From: Hyphomicrobiales bacterium
GTDB taxonomy: Bacteria > Pseudomonadota > Alphaproteobacteria > Rhizobiales > Beijerinckiaceae
Length of the DNA: 64,000 nt
NCBI GenBank assembly: GCA_900470095.1
Contig: UBZM01000047.1
Coordinates: forward strand, 19,752-83,751
Reading direction: 5' to 3'
The stretch's first letter is position 1, and every line of letters starts with the position of its first letter. Positions 61,177 through 64,000 of the stretch are shown in pieces. Under the pieces are notes generated by a model. It made no database searches, was not told where the DNA came from, and worked only from the letters and a program-made list of their open reading frames with translations. The translations under genes were made by a program, and so were the position numbers.

Positions 61177-62904
61177 TTGAACGGCTGGACTGAGCGTAGG
61201 GGGCTTGCCCAGGCGGCGATCGGTCGGGCTGCGCGGCGTACGCGTGGCCAGTTCGTCGGCGCCGCGCGCAGGCTCTGGCCTTTCGGCCATGTTCAGGCGA
61301 CCCGTCTGCTCTTTGCTCCGCATGATTTGCGCACGGCCGATCCGACCACGGCCGGCGATATCTATTCCGGGTATTATGCCTTTGCCGGACGCACGCTGAG
61401 AACCCATGGCGAATCGCCCTTCGACTGCCTGCCGCCGAGCGAGGGCTGGTCCGAGGCTCTGTACGGCTTCTCATGGCTTCGGCATATGCGCGCCGCCGAT
61501 ACCGCGATCGCCCGCGCCAATGCGCGCGCGCTGGTCGATGAGTTCATCGACAGGCGGCACGACCGCAGTGAGATCGCGAAGCTGCCGGCAGTCGCCGCGC
61601 GTCGACTGATCTCCTTCCTGTCGCATTCGCCGCTCCTGCTCGAGGGCGCAGATCACGCCTTCTACGAGCGCTTCATCCGCCATGTCGCGCGGCTGACGGA
61701 GCGGCTGACGCTGGCGCTGTCCGGCGCAGTCGATGGCGCAGCGCGGCTGCAATGCCTGATCGCGGTGACTTTCGCCGCGATTAGTCTCGACGGCCAGGAG
61801 CGCCGGCTGAGACGCGCCGAGGCCGCCCTGTCCGACGAGCTCGACGTCCAGATCCTGCCCGATGGCGGCCATCTCAGCCGTAATCCGGGGCTGATCATCG
61901 AGTTGCTGCTCGATCTCCTGCCCCTGCGCGAGACTTTTGTCGCGCGCGGGCTCGAGCCGCCGCGAAGCGTGCTCATGGCGATCGAGCGGATGATGCCGCA
62001 TCTGCGGCTGTTCCGGCATGGCGATGGTTCGCTCGCCCTTTTCAACGGCATGGGCATTACCCCGCCTGATCTGATGGCGACGCTCGCGGCCTATGACGAC
62101 GCGCGTGCCCGCCCGATCGAACATGCCGCCTATTCCGGCTATGACCGGCTCGGCGCCGGCCGCAGCACCGTGGTGGTCGATGCCGGTGCGGCGCCCCGTG
62201 GGGCCAACTCGGTCGAAGCCCATGCAGGCTGCCTGTCCTTCGAGTTCTCCAGCGGCAGCCAGCGCATCGTCGTCAATTGCGGTGCCAGCCGTTTCGGGCC
62301 TCCCGAGCTTCGGCTGGCCGCGCGCAGCACCGCAGCCCATTCCACGGTGATTCTGGCGGAGCGCTCCAGCGCCTCCTTCGGCCTCGTGCTCGGCGAGCAC
62401 CGCATCACCGCCGGCCCCTCCGACGTGCGGGTCGCGCGGCAGGACAGCGAGGCTGGCCATGAATGGGTCGCGAGCCACGACGGCTATCGCCGCACTCTCG
62501 GCGCGCTGCACACCCGCCGGCTGCTGCTCAGCAATGACGGCACGACGCTGACCGGCGAAGACGAGATTGCCCTGCCCAAGGAAACGGAAGCGCTGCCGGC
62601 CGTGGCGCGCTTCCACTTGCACCCCGGCATTCGTGCCAGCCTGATCCGCGAGGGCGAAAGCGCCTTGCTCGCACTGCCCTCTGGCGAAGTCTGGGAGTTC
62701 GAGGCCTCCGGCCTCGTGGTCACGATCGAAGAAAGCATCTTTCTCGCCGCGGCCGACGGCAAGCGGCGAACCGAACAGCTGGCGATCCACTTCGATGCTG
62801 CCGTGACGCCGCAAGTCACCTGGCAACTGACCCGCGTCGGAACGGCACCCCGAGCCACGCGGCCGCACGAACGAGGCGGACCCGAGGCACAACTGCTGCT
62901 TTGA
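61177..62904 (+). CDS. Heparinase II/III-family protein
   Basis: This 575-residue protein has an alpha-helical barrel N-terminal half ([34 protein letters not shown]-like [15 protein letters not shown]) and a C-terminal beta-sandwich Hepar_II_III domain with [20 protein letters not shown]. It may be a polysaccharide lyase, but no signal peptide is visible, which is common in this rsmB-linked group whose substrate is unknown. TTG start at 61177. Confidence 0.85.
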   Translation: MNGWTERRGLAQAAIGRAARRTRGQFVGAARRLWPFGHVQATRLLFAPHDLRTADPTTAGDIYSGYYAFAGRTLRTHGESPFDCLPPSEGWSEALYGFSWLRHMRAADTAIARANARALVDEFIDRRHDRSEIAKLPAVAARRLISFLSHSPLLLEGADHAFYERFIRHVARLTERLTLALSGAVDGAARLQCLIAVTFAAISLDGQERRLRRAEAALSDELDVQILPDGGHLSRNPGLIIELLLDLLPLRETFVARGLEPPRSVLMAIERMMPHLRLFRHGDGSLALFNGMGITPPDLMATLAAYDDARARPIEHAAYSGYDRLGAGRSTVVVDAGAAPRGANSVEAHAGCLSFEFSSGSQRIVVNCGASRFGPPELRLAARSTAAHSTVILAERSSASFGLVLGEHRITAGPSDVRVARQDSEAGHEWVASHDGYRRTLGALHTRRLLLSNDGTTLTGEDEIALPKETEALPAVARFHLHPGIRASLIREGESALLALPSGEVWEFEASGLVVTIEESIFLAAADGKRRTEQLAIHFDAAVTPQVTWQLTRVGTAPRATRPHERGGPEAQLLL

Positions 62905-62940
62905 CGGCGGACAGGGCTTCGGGCACCGCACTTTGCATCC

Positions 62941-62963
62941 GGGGCCCAGCATGATAGGGCCCC
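62941..62963. other. Hairpin between heparinase-like gene and purH
   Basis: GGGGCCC and GGGCCCC form a 7-bp GC stem with a 9-nt loop in the 100-bp gap before purH. There is no U-run. It may attenuate readthrough into purH. Confidence 0.35.
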
Positions 62964-63004
62964 CGCCAAGCTGCCTTCATTGCACTGCACACCGGATTGT
63001 CCCG

Positions 63005-64000
63005 ATGCCGACTGAGCTTCGCCGCGTCGAACGCGCCCTTCTTTCCGTCTCCGACAAGACAGGGCTGATTGAATTCGCGCGCGCCCTTCACCGTCTCGGC
63101 ATCGCGCTGGTTTCGACCGGCGGCACTGCCAAGGCGATCGCCGGGGCCGGCCTGCCTGTCACCGACGTCTCCGATCTCACCGGTTTCCCGGAAATGATGG
63201 ACGGTCGCGTCAAGACGCTGCACCCCAAGGTGCATGGCGGCCTTCTCGCCATCCGCTCGCATCCGGAGCATCAGGCCTCGATGCTCGGCCACGGTATCGC
63301 GCCGATCGACCTGCTCGTCGTCAATCTCTATCCGTTCGAGGCGACCGTCGCCGCCGGCCGTTCCTATGACGACTGCATCGAGAACATCGATATCGGCGGC
63401 CCGGCGATGATCCGTGCCGCCGCCAAGAACCACAACGACGTCGCCGTCGTGGTGGATGCTTCGGATTATGCCGCCGTGCTCGGGGAACTCGAGAGCCAGA
63501 AGGGTGCGACCACGCTGACGCTGCGCCGCAAGCTCGCCCAGAAGGCTTATGCCCGCACCGCCGCCTACGACGCGGCGATCTCGAACTGGTTCGCCAATGA
63601 GCTGGCCGAGACATCTCCGGCTTACCGCGCCCTCGGCGGCAGCCTCGCCGAGACGCTGCGCTACGGCGAGAACCCGCATCAATGGGCTGCGTTCTACCGG
63701 ACTCCCGAGCAGCGTCCCGGCGTCGCCACCGCCCGCCAGGTCCAGGGCAAGCAGCTCTCCTACAACAACATCAACGACACGGACGCCGCCTTCGAATGCG
63801 TCGCCGAGTTCGACCCTGCAGTCTCGGCTGCCTGCGTCATCGTCAAGCACGCCAATCCCTGCGGCGTCGCCAGCGGCAGCTCGCTGCTCGAAGCCTATGA
63901 GAAGGCGCTGGCCTGCGACCCGGTCTCGGCCTTCGGCGGCATCGTCGCGCTCAACCGCAAGCTCGATGCTCAGGCCGCGAAGAAGATCGTCGAGGTCTTC
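63005..64000 (+). CDS. purH: PurH, bifunctional AICAR transformylase/IMP cyclohydrolase, 3' truncated by window edge
   Basis: The ATG at 63005 opens a frame that runs to the last base (332 codons visible of an expected ~530). It starts [20 protein letters not shown], with the MGS-like IMP cyclohydrolase domain ([44 protein letters not shown]). The start of the AICAR transformylase domain follows ([29 protein letters not shown]). It performs the last two steps of purine synthesis in the cytoplasm. Confidence 0.97.
   Translation, partial: MPTELRRVERALLSVSDKTGLIEFARALHRLGIALVSTGGTAKAIAGAGLPVTDVSDLTGFPEMMDGRVKTLHPKVHGGLLAIRSHPEHQASMLGHGIAPIDLLVVNLYPFEATVAAGRSYDDCIENIDIGGPAMIRAAAKNHNDVAVVVDASDYAAVLGELESQKGATTLTLRRKLAQKAYARTAAYDAAISNWFANELAETSPAYRALGGSLAETLRYGENPHQWAAFYRTPEQRPGVATARQVQGKQLSYNNINDTDAAFECVAEFDPAVSAACVIVKHANPCGVASGSSLLEAYEKALACDPVSAFGGIVALNRKLDAQAAKKIVEVF

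Noticed and set aside
61471-62952. 493-codon minus-strand frame opposite the heparinase-like gene
   Set aside because: Antisense shadow; conserved gene order and domain support the plus strand.

Overview
The window is GC-rich chromosomal DNA from an alphaproteobacterium, most likely Hyphomicrobiales and close to Bosea. The reasons are the gene order htpX-rsmB-heparinase-purH, an sdhCDAB operon, an IalB-family protein, DUF1684, DUF2853 and SDHAF4-type small proteins, a rhizobial-type heme locus, and enzymes resembling the ethylmalonyl-CoA pathway. The genus is inferred from gene content only. I see no phage, insertion sequence, CRISPR array or rRNA. One tRNA gene (Gly, GCC) is present.

Layout. 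1-8.2 kb: the 3' end of an acetoin-dehydrogenase-type E2 with a fused hydrolase domain, tRNA-Gly, a ProX-type prolyl-tRNA deacylase, a thioredoxin-TPR protein, a Lon N-terminal-domain protein, an MFS permease, and a homodimeric 2-oxoacid dehydrogenase E1 divergent from an Lrp regulator. 8.3-13.4 kb: a tight minus-strand operon with a MolABC/BtuCDF-type importer, a TrmO-like protein, a leaderless ModA-like protein, a possible 45-residue ORF and a methyltransferase-like gene with a probable frameshift. 13.5-20.3 kb: a D-threonine-aldolase-like enzyme, an ABC exporter, IalB, ObgE, and a LysR/EamA divergent pair. 20.4-25.5 kb: a TetR-MFP-RND efflux operon with a 24-bp perfect operator at the TetR start. 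25.7-36.1 kb: amidotransferase plus D-amino-acid dehydrogenase, sdhCDAB, a mesaconyl-CoA-hydratase-like protein, an unusual DUF429-threonine dehydratase fusion, a malyl-CoA-lyase-like enzyme and pyrophosphatase.

36.2-45.2 kb: a tyrosine-phosphatase-like protein, a Wzx-like flippase, an ornithine-cyclodeaminase-like/PhnD-like pair, and a five-gene minus-strand operon joining an OpuC-type quaternary-amine ABC importer to a histidine-ammonia-lyase homologue. That homologue lacks the Ala-Ser-Gly triad that makes the MIO cofactor. This operon is the most interesting locus in the window: it looks like import of a betaine (ergothioneine, hercynine or similar) followed by MIO-independent elimination of its amine.

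46.2-52.4 kb: a complete heme acquisition locus, with receptor, heme monooxygenase and HutX on the minus strand and HmuTUV divergent. 52.5-54.8 kb: tryptophan 2,3-dioxygenase plus a kynureninase-like enzyme. 54.9-64 kb: L,D-transpeptidase, hydroxyacid dehydrogenase, DUF2853, cyclopropane synthase, SDHAF4, HtpX, RsmB, a heparinase-like protein and the 5' part of purH, which runs off the window.
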